Assembly (NCBI GenBank): GCA_951812925.1
Contig: OX638372.1
Coordinates: 5,704,001 to 5,768,000, forward strand
Direction: 5' to 3'
Origin: Calliopum simillimum
Lineage: Eukaryota > Arthropoda > Insecta > Diptera > Lauxaniidae
DNA: 64,000 nt
This document shows positions 11,343 to 23,304 of this stretch, in pieces; position 1 is the stretch's first letter; each line of letters starts with the position of its first letter. Made by a program: the position numbers and the translations under genes. Under the pieces are notes generated by a model. That model made no database searches. It was not told where the DNA came from and saw only the letters and a list, made by a program, of their open reading frames with translations.

Positions 11343-11729
11343 ACTGAAGAGGTTTAAAATTTGTATATTGGGTAAATGACTTTACTATTCGAATGGAGTA
11401 AAAGAGTAAAAATTATGACACTCATTTTTAGCGTATTAATATATATGTAGATGGTGTAAACCAATTAAAAACAATGAAGATTTTTTTGATGGCGCCCGAT
11501 TTGGCTATAAATTGGCATAAGCAATAGTAGCATAGTGCGAAAAATTACTACCAAATATTGGACTTTGAAATTTTTAGGTTAGTTTTTTTTGAGAAGCTAT
11601 AACTTTAGTTGCATTTATCCAATTCTCAATTTTATGGTGTCAAATGATTTGTCTTGAAACAGGCTTTAAAATAAAAAGCAGCCAAAATTACAATATTATT
11701 TTTTTTTATATTGCTTACACTGAAAAAAA

Positions 11730-12292
11730 AATTTTAAATTCAGTTTCCAAAAATATATCATTTTTGATATTTTTATTTTTCATGCAAAAAAAGCTACAGG
11801 TGTAACCCACCAGTCCTCCAAAAATTGGAGTGGGCCTGCCAGTAGTTCTCCAAAAAAACAATAAAATGTAGCTTCTACCGCAATTTTTCAATACAATTTT
11901 TTTGAATTTGAAATTTTTAATTAAACGATAATTTGAATTTGAAAAAGTGCGTTGGTAGTTTCATTAGTACTATACAAGCAAAAAAACAGTCAATAAACTA
12001 CCTTCAGCATTTGAAAATTTTATTTAATAAAAATTTTGAATTGAAAAAATTAACTGAAAAATTGCGGAAGATACTACATTTTATTGTTTTTCTGGAGAAC
12101 CAAAAAACTAAAGAAACTTTTTTGGAAAATCCAGCACAATGAAAAAACTGAAAAGCGGACCAAGGTACACACATCTCCCCTACACTGAAAAACAAAAAAA
12201 TTTTAAATTGAGTTTCCCAAAACACGTCATTTTTGATATTTTTATTTTTCTTGCAAAAAAAGCTACAGGTGTAACTTAACAGCCCTCCAAAA
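11730..12292. repeat. Nested repeat fragments including ends of two TIR families
   Basis: A ~100 bp block (TACACTGAAAAA ... GCTACAGGTGTAAC ... CCTCCAAAAATT) occurs twice, near 11717-11830 and 12180-12292. Between them, 11938-12000 matches an end of the family at 49352-49906 (GCGTTGGTA, TTTCATTAGTACTATACAAG), and 12070-12182 matches the right end of the TAGGGG element at 57874 (ACTGAAAAGCGGACCAAGG ... ATCTCCCCTA). Confidence 0.65.
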
Positions 12293-12295
12293 ATT

Positions 12296-12891
12296 ATGTA
12301 ATCGAAATTAACATTTGTTCCAGAAAAATAGAAAATTAATCATAAGCAAAAATTTTTACACAATAAAATCCATTTAGACAAAAACAATTAATTTAACAAA
12401 CACTGGTTGTAAATAAATACATAAACCACGTAAATAATAATAATAATAACAATAATATTATATTGAAAGGCGATTATGGCTTCCTGGTTGCCCGTCGAAA
12501 AGGCTTGCTTATCAATAAGCGTAGGTCCAAGGTACACACAGACCGCATGTTTTAAAAACTGTCAACTACCACAGTATATATTAATGAAAATGCATCTAAA
12601 GCACACTTAAAGGCAAAAACAATAACTAAACTTCCTTGCTGATGTTGTAAAACTTAAATATTTCAAGTACGTTTCCCACAAAACGTTTCATAGTTTACTC
12701 CAAAAAGTAATTTTTACACACTAAAAATACTTATTCCATCACTTTGAACACACGCATACAGTTTAACGGTCTGAAGCCTACTAAGATCAATCAGCGGCAA
12801 AAGCGGAAAAATCCATAGAAGAACATCCTCGTGCACGTGCAGCTGTTGAGTGGCAATCGACACTCGGACCAAGGTACACACATCTCCCCTA
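12296..12891 (-). mobile_element. Truncated copy of the TAGGGGAGATG TIR element, reversed
   Basis: Its right edge is GGACCAAGGTACACACATCT plus CCCCTA. Reading leftward it parallels 57874-58440 in order: CACTCGGACC, ACTCAACAGCTGCACGTGC, a segment that can be read as a short peptide, GACAGTTTTTAAAACATGC, GGCAACCAGGAAGCCATA and an AAT/ATT run. The second half of the full-length element is missing. Confidence 0.75.
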
Positions 12892-14045
12892 AACAATATA
12901 AAAAAAAAAATTTTTTTTCAGTGTAAACAATATAAAAAAATAAAATAAACTTATAGCTTCTCAAAAAAACTAACCTAAAAATTTCAAAGACCCATATCTA
13001 AGCCATTTTTTTTACATTTTGAAAAAATATTTGGTAGTAATTTTTCTCACTATGCTATTATGCTTGTGCCAATTTATAGTCAAATTAGATACCATGAACA
13101 AATTTCTTGTTCGTTTACACATGGCTTACACCAGATATCATCTTTTTTTCTAAATTATATTTCATCAAAATCGGATAAAAAGCTAAAGAGCCATGAATTT
13201 TCAAATATGTGAGTATCAAAAGTTGCGTCGAGCTTCCTCTGCCTGCCATCTTGGAAATTTTCGGAATTTCCGAAAATCAATTTACCACAGTTATATATAT
13301 GTCAAATACTAACTTTTCACCAATTTTCATAAAAATCGGAGATGCCAACTCAAATCTTGATCGATTACGCAAAGATTGACCTATGAGAAATAAAGATTAT
13401 ACTTATTCTTGCAAAAACTCTGATTTTAAAAAATCATACTTCTTTTTATAGTTTAAATAATATTTGGTTCCAAATATCGACTTTTGTGCATTTTTACTCA
13501 AAAGCAGGACATCAAAGTAAATAAGGCAAAAACTACTCAGAATCTCCCAAAAAATACGACTAAATTTTTTTAAAATTTTTTGAGACATTTCATATTTATT
13601 CAAAAATTGTTTAAAAAAAAGATGTAAAAAGTTTCAAAAATTGTATGGGCGATGTTAAGCATTTTATGCCTTAAAAACTTTTTATGTAAGATTCCTTGCT
13701 TTTCATAAAAAAAAGCATTTTTCCGAACACGTAATTGATAAACGGAAAAAAGCAATTTTTGGAATCAGATATTATCTACAATACAATAGAACAACAAGTA
13801 TATACATTTTTGACGCCTAAATTTTTGGAAGAAAATAATCTTTATTTTTCAAGTAAATTTGGGTATCCATTCTGTCAAGAAAAAAAAAAAAAGATATGAG
13901 CAAAAATGGTCCTTCAGGAAATTCATTTCCGTTTTTCTCGGAACGAAAAAAAAAAAAAAAAAATGATTCAGATATCATTTTTGAGAGTCCTTCTAACTTT
14001 GGAGAGACAGTTGGGATGAATCTAAATTTTGACCCTATCTAATGT

Positions 14046-15979
14046 ACATATGTATATAAAATTAATTGAGGACGGTATATTCAATATTCATTTGACACGC
14101 CTCAGCATTTTTGTCGTTTTAATATTTCTACTAAAGTGAATTCTTTTATTAAATAAATCGAATATTTTTCCTTTCAAAAAGTTTTACCGACATTACAACA
14201 CAACCGCAATGCAAAACTTTTATTTTTTTCACTTGAAATATTTTGTGAACTATGACTATATGAACTTTCATTTCATATTCCCACAACTTATGACATACAA
14301 AAATATGGAAATCGGTGTCATGAAAACTTACGCCACGTTAGGTACATAAATTAAAAATTTGTCTCTTAAGCTCTTGGCATTTGACACTTATACGATTACT
14401 TAGAACGTAGTGGAGCTTGGCTTGTACATAGGACATTCACATATGTGTGGAAAAAGCAACAAACATGTGCAAATAGACCAGCTATCTAGGACATGCCTTT
14501 GAGTGGTACGTATGTGTTAGCGAAAATGCTGGCTTAAAATTAATTACAGTAGTCATTAAAAGTTGCTTTGCGAAAGTTTAATAAAAGCCGTTCTTAATAT
14601 GAAACGTTTCAGCTTCGTTTGATTTAGATTACTTGGGCTAAAATTACTTAATATAATTTTCAGAGAATATGCATATCTTGGTTATATTGCAAATAGCCCA
14701 AGTTTCTGCTACTAATTAAATAGATTGTTAATGATTTTGATTGTATCAAAACTCAGTGATCAAAGTCATGAAAAGTGACAACTACAATTTAAAGTCTTAG
14801 TTCCATTATAACACATTAAACATCTGATGTTTAGTCATCATCATATGCATATTCTTTCATAATTTCAACCATTAGGTTATGCTGAAAACAAATTTTCGAC
14901 ATCAATATGCTTTTATGCTTTTGCCTTTTGTTAAAAAAAACTGTTACGCGCAGCAAACTCGATATTACGTATTTCACTTTGAACTTGCTTACTCATATGT
15001 CAATGTCAACTTATCCACACATCATCATTCATTTTGGCACGGAATTCCAATAAAACAAATCATTGAACTTTTGTCGTTTGGTTGCACGAGAAGCTGCACA
15101 TTAGGCACGCAAAAAATGAAAAAGAACTGAAACCAAAAACAACACCAACAAAAAACTATATACAAATGACTCCTTCAAGATGTCGACGTCGACAAATTGG
15201 CAAGGGAATAGCATTTATTATAGTTAAGTAGGATGACATGTCCTTGATTGCGATGTAAATCAATATACTCACGAGAAAATGTTTGCAAGAAGATAAGCAT
15301 CAAATAGGGTAGACGTGATGAAACATTTGGGTAATTAGTTAAGGACATACATTTTTCTTTCATATGGACAAACTCTGAAAAACTAATCTATTTGACAATC
15401 ATTGAGCAAGTACTTTTGTCTATATTTTATTCAAAAGATTCACACCTCTAAGATTATACACTTTTATCAGTAACTTTCTAGAAATATATTCCTCCACATT
15501 GGGTTATAGAATATAAAAAAAAAAAAATAAATTTTCTTAGAACCTGGGTCAAACAAGGGAAGATTATTTTCGAATATGCCCATATGCATATTTGTTTGTA
15601 TAATCCTTTAAATCCTAGAAGGATCATTGATCCAAAATAAAACACCTCTATTTTTGCGTTAAATTTCATCTCTTTTCATGACTTTCCCGTTTATTGCATT
15701 TTCTTCGCAAACGTCCTTTTCCAAGCCGCTTCTAGGTCATTTTGATTTTACTTCAATGGTTAGGCTAGGTTAGAGTGGTGGCTTAGCAAGCGATGCTAGA
15801 AACATAAGTGATCAGGCTGGCTAGTAGAGAAGGTTATAGGCTAATTATCTTTTAAAAGAAATTGCAAAGGATAGTTATATCCAGTTTGTTCTAGTAATGT
15901 AGTTACTTGCCAATACCAATATCGGCAAATTTGCTCAAGTCATTAAAAAAGGGTTTTCTTAGAGCCCTAAGTCTGGCTC
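14046..15979. other. No host gene recognised
   Basis: AT-rich. Open frames up to about 80 codons (for example around 14879-15130) have no splice or family support. The right part may already belong to the decayed retrotransposon that follows. Confidence 0.45.
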
Positions 15980-16660
15980 TAGATTCGAGCCATATATGAT
16001 AGTTGCGAATTTAATGCTGGGTGTACAGTCTTTTCCGTTAGTTCTTTCGGGAAGCCATACATCAATGTTTTTCACAAAAATTTAGTATGGGACAGGTGTA
16101 ATAACTGGCGGAGTTAGAAAGTTCGACTGGCAGGGTATCAGATATGGCCGTTAGACCATAATTCTTTGGTTAGCAACAACCGGTTTCTCTGTGCCTGAAA
16201 GCACTGCATGAGGAGATGGGGTTAATGAATAAAGTTGGAGGGAGCAGATGCAAACGGACGCTGAAAGCTGCGGTTGGGCATGATCCCAATGCTCGCACAA
16301 CATGAATCATCTACACTATCTCTTCAGTTTTGTTTGATTATGCCTCTTATTATTGGCTGGCCACCAAACTAAAGTGCCATAGGTGAGGACTGGACGTACA
16401 ACGGCTTCTTGTATATACAGTAACATTTTTGGTTGAAGGGCCCATTTTTTCATAAAGGTTTTTTTGAATGCATAGAAGACTATACAAGCTTGTTTGCTTC
16501 GGATCCAGAAAGACTCCAAGATTTTTTGCCGATTTGGAAAGGTAGTATTTTGTAATCGAAGAAGCTTAAAGTTGGGTATTTAGGTTTTATAGTGAAGAGC
16601 ATGAAGTCCATTTTTGGCTGGGTTAGCCCCTAGACCACTTTGTGGTGCATAAACAAAGGT
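15980..16660 (-). pseudogene. Jockey-type non-LTR retrotransposon relic (end of reverse transcriptase)
   Basis: On the minus strand, 16519-16316 reads W-I-R-S-K-Q-A ... KKWALQPKMLLYIQEAVVRP and LTYGTLVWWP, the typical thumb/C-terminal part of Jockey-clade reverse transcriptases. Broken continuation in other frames follows (NQTKLKR, then a stop-riddled stretch to about 15980) and a CLCTTKW-like piece precedes it near 16640. Frameshifts and stops show it is dead. Confidence 0.7.
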
Positions 16661-18164
16661 CAGCCTGAGCAATTTTAATTGACTTTTGACATTAAAAAGT
16701 AAAGCAGCTTGATACATTTGATCAGCTTAACTTCGAAAGACTTTGTTTCAAATATTCCGCGTCTTCTGATAAATTCCAATAGTAAAACAATCTACTAACA
16801 TTTTATTTATACTGTTGCCCTAATTAATTTTCTTATTTCCAAGGAAACATAACATTTTCAAGGATATATAAGAGTTCTATTTCCTTTTCTTTGTGTTTTA
16901 TGCTTCAATTAAAAAAAATTGATTGCCAAACTTGGCAAATGATATCAATACAGCTAAGTATTAGCCAAAAGTTGTGAAAAAAATGTTTATATTTTTTTAA
17001 ATATGGAAAGCAAAACAAGACAGCCTCGCTTGGTAGGAAAATTAGCACAAATCAATTTTAATGTAACAAAATGGCTTAAACTATGACATTTTGCAATTCT
17101 ACAAAATGTAGAGTCAACGATCTCGTTTATGGTTTGTCTTTTTGATTTTGTTTCTTCAACTAATTCATATGCACGCAAGTTTTCCATGTGAAATTGGAAC
17201 TAAAAACAGCAACAACACTAATAACAACAAATGAAAATGTAACTGTTTTTGTTGAAAGAATCTGATTTGTAATACGAATCCTTTTCTTTTACTTCAGTTA
17301 AGCAGTAGAAGTATGTGGGTTACAGAGTTGCCAGCAGCAGTTTTTATTTTGGAGGCTATTCCAGACCTAACTATTTGTTTTCCTATACTATGAGCCATGA
17401 CACAAGCGCTAACGCACTTCGACGCAACTATCTTAAAAATTTTGTGAATATTGCGAAGCCTGGCAACACTGAAATTTCCAAAAGATGCCGTAGCTAACTT
17501 CTAAAAGAAGTAGTTGCAGACAAGAAATTTAAGAATCTTTTACGGTTTTCTGTGCTTAACATGCGAATATCCTTGAAAACTTATATTCGAGAGTTAAATT
17601 TTAACTTGGGATTCTGCTGAACACTAAAAACTTTTTGCATGACATATGATGTGAAATGACGTTTCTTGTTTTTCCATACGCCCACACACACGCAAGCAAC
17701 TAGAAAATCTTGCGGTTGTGTATGTGAAAATCTTGTAGATGTGGTTGCTGGCTGGTTGTTGCATGCGAGTTCGTTGGTATTAAGGATAATTGGATTATTT
17801 AAAGGTTAACAGTTTTTTGAAAAGATTTAATTCAACTTGGTTTATTCGCAAATTGCTAAAGTTGTGACTAAGTAGAAAAAATAAGCAACCATTTGAGTTA
17901 AATAGTACGGAATAAGTTAAAAAAGAACGTCATGGTTGGTTCACTTTAATTCCATTTAAATGTATCGCTCTTTTAAAGTGGAAGGCTATTAAGTGGAGCA
18001 TAACTTAAAACTATAGTTACTTTCAATTGGAAACCAAGCTTCATTATATTTATAGAAAACAAATTGGATGTATTCATTGCACCCTGTGAGCCAGCAATCA
18101 GCGCTATCTAACGTTAAATGAGTCACGCAATTTTCATAAGCAAAAGCAGATACCAGAAATGATG
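16661..18164. other. No gene recognised
   Basis: AT-rich intergenic sequence with only short unsupported open frames. Confidence 0.5.
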
Positions 18165-18380
18165 GCTTCATACATGTTATGGAAAAAATAGAAGAAGTGC
18201 TCCTAATCAGTTATGGTTATTTACGAATTATTCCATCAACGGACACGCCTACCTACCATAGGAAATAACATAAAATTTTTTAGCCCTAAAGGTATGCAAT
18301 AGATTATTTCCATCGAAATGCAATACATTATTTCCATATATAATTACTTGCATTGCAGAATCGCAGTAGCAGTACATAGG
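18165..18380. repeat. Dispersed repeat, direct copy at 52905-53090
   Basis: Shared blocks in the same order: GGCTTCATA, TTATGGAAAAAATAG, ATCAACGGACA, CCTAAAGGTATGC, AATTACTT and a CTTGCA block. This is one repeat family of unknown type. Confidence 0.65.
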
Positions 18381-18384
18381 GCCA

Positions 18385-18640
18385 TATTTTTTTAAAATGG
18401 GTGGTGTCACGCCCCTAAATAGAAAAAATACAATCACGTCTAAGCCACTGTATCGATTTTTATGAAATTTGAAATGGAAATAGGGTTAGCACTAAGGAAC
18501 GATAAAATGACCAAAATGTTTTTAAGTGGATAGAACCACGCCTCTAATGGTATAAAAATCTACCAGTGCTAGCTGCAGCACCGATTTCTATGGTATTCGG
18601 TACTGAGATAGGTTTAACACTAAGGAAGGGTAATTAAAAG
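18385..18640. repeat. Two tandem units with CACGCC core
   Basis: GTGTCACGCCCCTAAAT then ATCGATTTTTATGAAATT and TTAGCACTAAGGAACG. A second unit follows with ACCACGCCTCTAATGG, CCGATTTCTATGG and TTTAACACTAAGGAAGG. A single related unit occurs at 29595-29735 (GATGCCACGCCCCTAAATG, AAACCAAGGAACGATAA). Confidence 0.65.
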
Positions 18641-19731
18641 TTGAAAACAGGCACACACAAAAAAAAAAATAAAACTCAAGACCCAGAGGGTACACTCCCC
18701 AGGCCCCATATATTAGGAGGCGCTGAGTCGCAAAATCGTATTTTTTTAAAAAAAAAGATTGTTTTCCCGCTAGCGCTCCCATATTACCCCCCATTGGGGT
18801 AAGAATTTTACTTGTTCTAAAAATTTTATATGTGTGTATATTGCTTGGTTTTTTAGGTGCTCTGAAAGCAAAACTATTGTCAAAAAATAATTTGGAGCAC
18901 CAAGTCACCCCCTAGTAACCCCCTCATAGCCCCCCAAGAGGGATGAAATATCGCTTTCTATAAAAATTTATAAGGAATGTATATTTGTAGGTTTTTTGAT
19001 GGCCGAAACAGAAGAAAACGAAAAAAAAAGTTAAAATTAGTTTTGTTGCTCCAGAAGAAAATGATCAAACTCTTAAGGAGTAGCAACAATATTCTACAGT
19101 CTTAAAAATATCAATAATACGGAATTAAATTACTATTTGACTAAATCACATACACAACTCATTTTACTTGTGTTAAATAAAAAAAACGTATGTAAACTTT
19201 TTCAATACATTCAATGCCCTTGGCCAGATATTTCGAAAGTTATTAGTTTGAAATTGAAACCCGAAAACTTTTTATTTGCACTTAACACTTGTGCATCATC
19301 ATAAGCCCAAAATTTATCTAAAATGTATGACTTTTAATTGCCTACGCTTGCAGTGTGTGGTAATAAAAATTTGAATCTCCCACCAGTGTTGCTTAAGAAA
19401 ATTAATATTCGATTTTCATTTGTTACATCATAGTATTTGCCATAGCAGCCAGAGGTTGTGGCCACAACCCGAGCACTCTCCCACAATGCAATAAATTGAT
19501 TTATGCAGTGATTTCATTTTGTGCAACGGAACGGGATGGCACGACTGCGGTAGTGGGTTAACAACAAAGTTTATACTCATGAAAATCAGATGAAGCAATG
19601 TGTCATTAAACTGCTTGCTGCTACTGCACTACACTGCTGCTTGGTGCAACCGCAATGCCAAAAAGTTTAAAAGCCAAATGACAGCATATTAGTGTGCAGA
19701 CATATATAGTATGCGTGAAAATTTTAGTAAG
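18641..19731. other. No gene recognised
   Basis: Contains C-rich patches (ACCCCCCATTGGGGT, CACCCCCTAGTAACCCCC near 18785-18930) giving a 106-codon minus-strand open frame without family similarity. Confidence 0.45.
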
Positions 19732-19839
19732 TACCCAAGAGGAAAAATTTCAAGCGCTTCTGAACCAAGCACTATAAAAGCACTTTTCCCCATAGAAATT
19801 TAATAGCGCTTACACAATGATTTTTTGTTGTTAAAAAAG

Positions 19840-20485
19840 CTAAAAATTTAGGGTTCCACATAAACTCTTCATTAACTTGTGAAGACCACATTAACTCAGT
19901 TATTAGCAAAATATTTTATACTTTGCGTAACTTGAGAAGATCTGCATCTTTCATTCCAGTTGGAACAAAACGGAAATTAGTCCTTCAGCTTATAGTCCCT
20001 CTAATAACCTATTTCGAAGTCGTTTATAGTAATCTTGACTCTGCATCTCATCATAAACTGTTGGTTGCTTTCAATAATGCGGCTCGTTTTGTTACACTCA
20101 AAGACACCATATTATTTATATGAAAAACTACAGTTTTCCAGGTCAAATAGAAATATAAATCTAATCATTCCTCGCTTTAATTACGTAAGCAGCAGCAGAC
20201 TATTCTTTGTAAATGCCACTAGACTATGGAACTCATTGCCAAATACAATTAAAACTGTTTCATCTAAAAACAACTTCAAGCATTTAATCTTTCAGTATTT
20301 TTCCTCATAATCTTTACTCATTTTTACATTTTATTTTATATTTACTCTATTTATCAGTATTTAAGAATTTAAAACCAATGTGATAACTATTTTTAAGATT
20401 GTTGTTATAATTTGGTTGTTATTACTATGAATAAGTGGCATGTTAAAGACTAAGTTCTTCTATGCAAACAATTTAAATCAATAAA
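19840..20485 (+). pseudogene. Non-LTR retrotransposon 3' end (reverse transcriptase C-terminus)
   Basis: Frames with LRNLRRSASFIPVGTKRKLV ... VPLITYFEVVYSNL ... AFNNAARF, and after a frameshift LFFVNATRLWNSLPNTIK, give the C-terminal part of a Jockey/CR1-like reverse transcriptase. A non-coding 3' tail follows, ending in a TCAATAAATAA-type A-rich end. The 5' truncation is typical of target-primed integration. The insertion sits inside a TIR element, so it is younger than that element. Confidence 0.75.
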
Positions 20486-20535
20486 TAAGGTTGCAATAAG
20501 AACAACATGGGTTCGAATCCAGCGCGGGGTTTTTT
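20485..20535 (+). repeat. tRNA-3'-half-like segment with exact box B
   Basis: GGTTGCAATAAGAACAACAT followed by GGGTTCGAATCCAGCGCGGG. The T-arm contains the consensus GGTTCGAATCC and is followed by eight or more T. Same module as at 9300 and 9506. Confidence 0.55.
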
Positions 20536-20962
20536 TTTATATTAAAATATTTTTTATTCAACAATTTTTTATTTCACTTTTCTATTTTCCTTTCCTTTAT
20601 TTATTTAATTGAAACTGATTACACAATGATTCTATATAAGGCTGTAGGAAAAATGTCAAACTCTGTTTGGACAACATTTGCTTAATATACATATTTAATA
20701 CCTCTTCATCGTATCGGGCAATGGTTTGTACCCTTCTGCGGTTTTTTATTTTTTTTTTAAATTGAAAGAACGCTTACCGCCGCATTACAAATAAGCGCTT
20801 CAAAAGGCCTTTTTACATAATGTTGGGTAAGATTAAGAGCGTTTACATCCTATGACATGCAATGTTAAAAAGAATGAATAGTTCTTACGGTACGGAAGCA
20901 CTTATTGGTGAAAAAGAAGCACTTCAGAAGGGTTTTTGAAGCATTTCTTTTCCCCTTGGGTA

Positions 20963-23304
20963 TAGATGTATTGTATGTTTGTGTGCAACGCGATGATGGT
21001 AGCAGCAATTGGCTGTAGTTGCCAATTGTTGCGGTTTCACTCAGAATTTTCCCCACAAAATGTGTTGCGTCATTTTATTGCTTTTGGCGAAAATTTGTGC
21101 AAAATAATCGTGTCTGGGAATATTTGATACAGTGGTGTATATTATTGTTATATTCAATAAATTAATAGTTTGTATTTAAAATAGGTAACATCATAATGCA
21201 TTTTTTTAGAGAAAAAAAAAACTTTAACTTTTTGCTTTTGATTATCTACTTATTTTTTAAGCAATTCCTTAGTTTGTTCAAAAAAAGCTCTTTGAACTTG
21301 CGAAGATTCAATTCAATCGTATTTTGCCGAACTAGTTGTAGTCTAAAAATATTTTTAGACTCCAAGACTGTATTTTTTTTAATAAAAAGAGTGAACATCT
21401 GAAAAGGCCTTCACTTCCCCATAGCGATTTTGGGAAATTCTTTTTACGGTCGTGGACGTCTTTAATTTTTTTTTTCTTTCATGATGAAATCACTTTTTTA
21501 TGTCTCTCTTTTTCTACGGTTTTTTTTTATAATGAAATTACTCAAAGGCAAACAAAGGCAAACAAAACCAACTGAGAATTCGAGAAACAGCGTAATAGCA
21601 AATGAAAATTTTATGCTTGTGTAAAAATTTTTTGAATTTCTGAATAAGAAAAACCATATTACCTTTAATAAATCAAAAAAATTTATATGCCATTTTCATC
21701 TTTAGCACAATATGTTGTTTCAAAAGAAAATTAATCAAAATTGGTTCAGTGTGTTTTGCACCAAAGCGTTACATACAAAGGAATTGAATATAACTGAAAA
21801 GTATTGACTATCAATTAATTAAAATCGTTGCTTATTCAATCATTCATGTGCTAATTTTTAATAAGTGTTTTAGAAATTAAATAAGAAATCCTGAATGTTT
21901 CGCCCACTGACAGTAAGTTGAGAAAAGCTTGCGCATACATACACAAATATACATAGATACAAACACACAAGTAAATCAAAGGTTATCTAAAATCTTGCAA
22001 AATATTTCATTTCCAATATCATGTGACATTTTAGTTAATACTCAATATATATTGATTAGTTGAAAGTGGCATTTTTGGTGTAACATTGGCTTGTAATTAT
22101 TTGCTGTTTAATTTGTTTCTGTGGTGAAAACTGCATTATATGTAATAATTTATGATTGTTCATAAAAAATTTTATGTAAGCGTTTTAAGACTCAAATTTA
22201 ATTTTTATTTTTTAAATATATGGCCACCCTGGAAATTTTTGTATTATTTTCAAAAAGGTTCCAGAAACGAAGACCATCGTATAATAAAAAAATATAAAAA
22301 ATAGTTGAGGGCAAAAAAGGCATGTTTGGTACATTTTTCGGAGATTCACTCACTAATACACTGTTAAAATTTTTACAAAATTATGCTAATAGTTTCCGAG
22401 ATCATAAAGAACCGGCATACTAAGGGTTTAATGACCTGCGACAAAAAATTTTTGACTGCTGACTAACGTACACAGTTTCTATATGAATACTACTTAAATT
22501 TCAATCAAGAAATGTTTGTAAATCGACGGGACGCAACATTATGATATCTCTCCGAGAAACGAATTTTCAAGATTAAAACCAAAGATAGGAAATTAATAAA
22601 GATATACAGCTCGTTACTCGTTATGAAGTGGAAAGTGCAACAGACACAAATAAATGTTGCTGAAAGAATAATCTGCGATGTTGCTAAAAAAAATAGATGT
22701 TGCTCATATGTTTTTGGTAAAATGTGTTTAATATACACTATATTGCAATATTGATTAAAAATGTATAAAATTGCAAATATACTATTGTGAATTTCAAAGA
22801 AATTAAATTTGAAGAAAATTGACATTTTGGTGGACAAGCGCCCTCAGTTCACTTTGTTTGGGTAATTTTCGCAATATTACTTCTTCATATTTATGTGTTA
22901 TAAACAGAGCTGCCACCGCTCAAACGTATTTCTGACACTTATCTCCGTTTAATATCAAGCAACATTTCATCAATTCATACAGTTTTTACGATAGTCAGTA
23001 ACGAGCTGCACACCTTGTAGCAGTATATAATATCTTTGTTAAAACCTTTCAAATAGTATGAGTTCAAAGGATGAGTTAGGCCCAATCTCCCCTACGAGTT
23101 TCTATGGAAACAATTTACCAAATTATTGTTACTTTTGAAGTTTTTGAAATACAATATTTAATTGTCAACTACAAAATTATTCTATCATATCACGCTCCTG
23201 TCACACAAAAAAAAAAAAAGAAAGAAATGTGCATTTAAAATATTTCGATAAAAAATTATAAATTTTCGGAAATAAGAAAAAATTCAACGCAGTTTACTCT
23301 CAAA
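20963..23304. other. Upstream region of the aldolase gene; no other gene recognised
   Basis: AT-rich. A weak pair of inverted CAGCTCGTTACT motifs (22605 and about 22995) may mark a degenerate MITE. No TATA box at a standard place is convincing upstream of the aldolase start; an AGTT (initiator-like) lies about 20 bases before the ATG. Confidence 0.4.

Larger units (their letters stand above)
10917..14045. mobile_element. Large palindromic element, family E, split by nested insertions
   Basis: The outer left end (CCCAAAAGTTAGAAGG ... GATATCCGCATCATTTTTT ... TTCGTTCCG) matches the reverse complement of the outer right end near 13930-14040. Inner left arm landmarks (CTATAAATTGGCATAAGC, AAATTACTACCAAATATT, AAATTTTTAGGTTAG, GAGAAGCTATAACTT at 11500-11610) match the right arm at 12950-13090. 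The centre, about 11640-12940, is filled by unrelated repeats. A partial relative is at 46930-47409. Confidence 0.7.
19732..20962. mobile_element. TIR element, TACCCAAG family, copy 2, with retrotransposon insertion
   Basis: Ends TACCCAAGAGGAAAAATTTC and TTTCCCCTTGGGTA match 9201-10097, as do GCGCTTCTGAACCAAGCACT, TATTTTTTATTCAAC, ACAACATTTGCTTAATATAC and AAGCGCTTCAAAA inside. A non-LTR relic interrupts it at 19840-20485, after which the box-B-like GGGTTCGAATCCAGC resumes. The longer tRNA-like segment of copy 1 is deleted here. Confidence 0.7.

Noticed and set aside
22604..23010. Possible MITE with CAGCTCGTTACT ends
   Set aside because: Only about 12-15 bases match and the interior arms do not pair convincingly.
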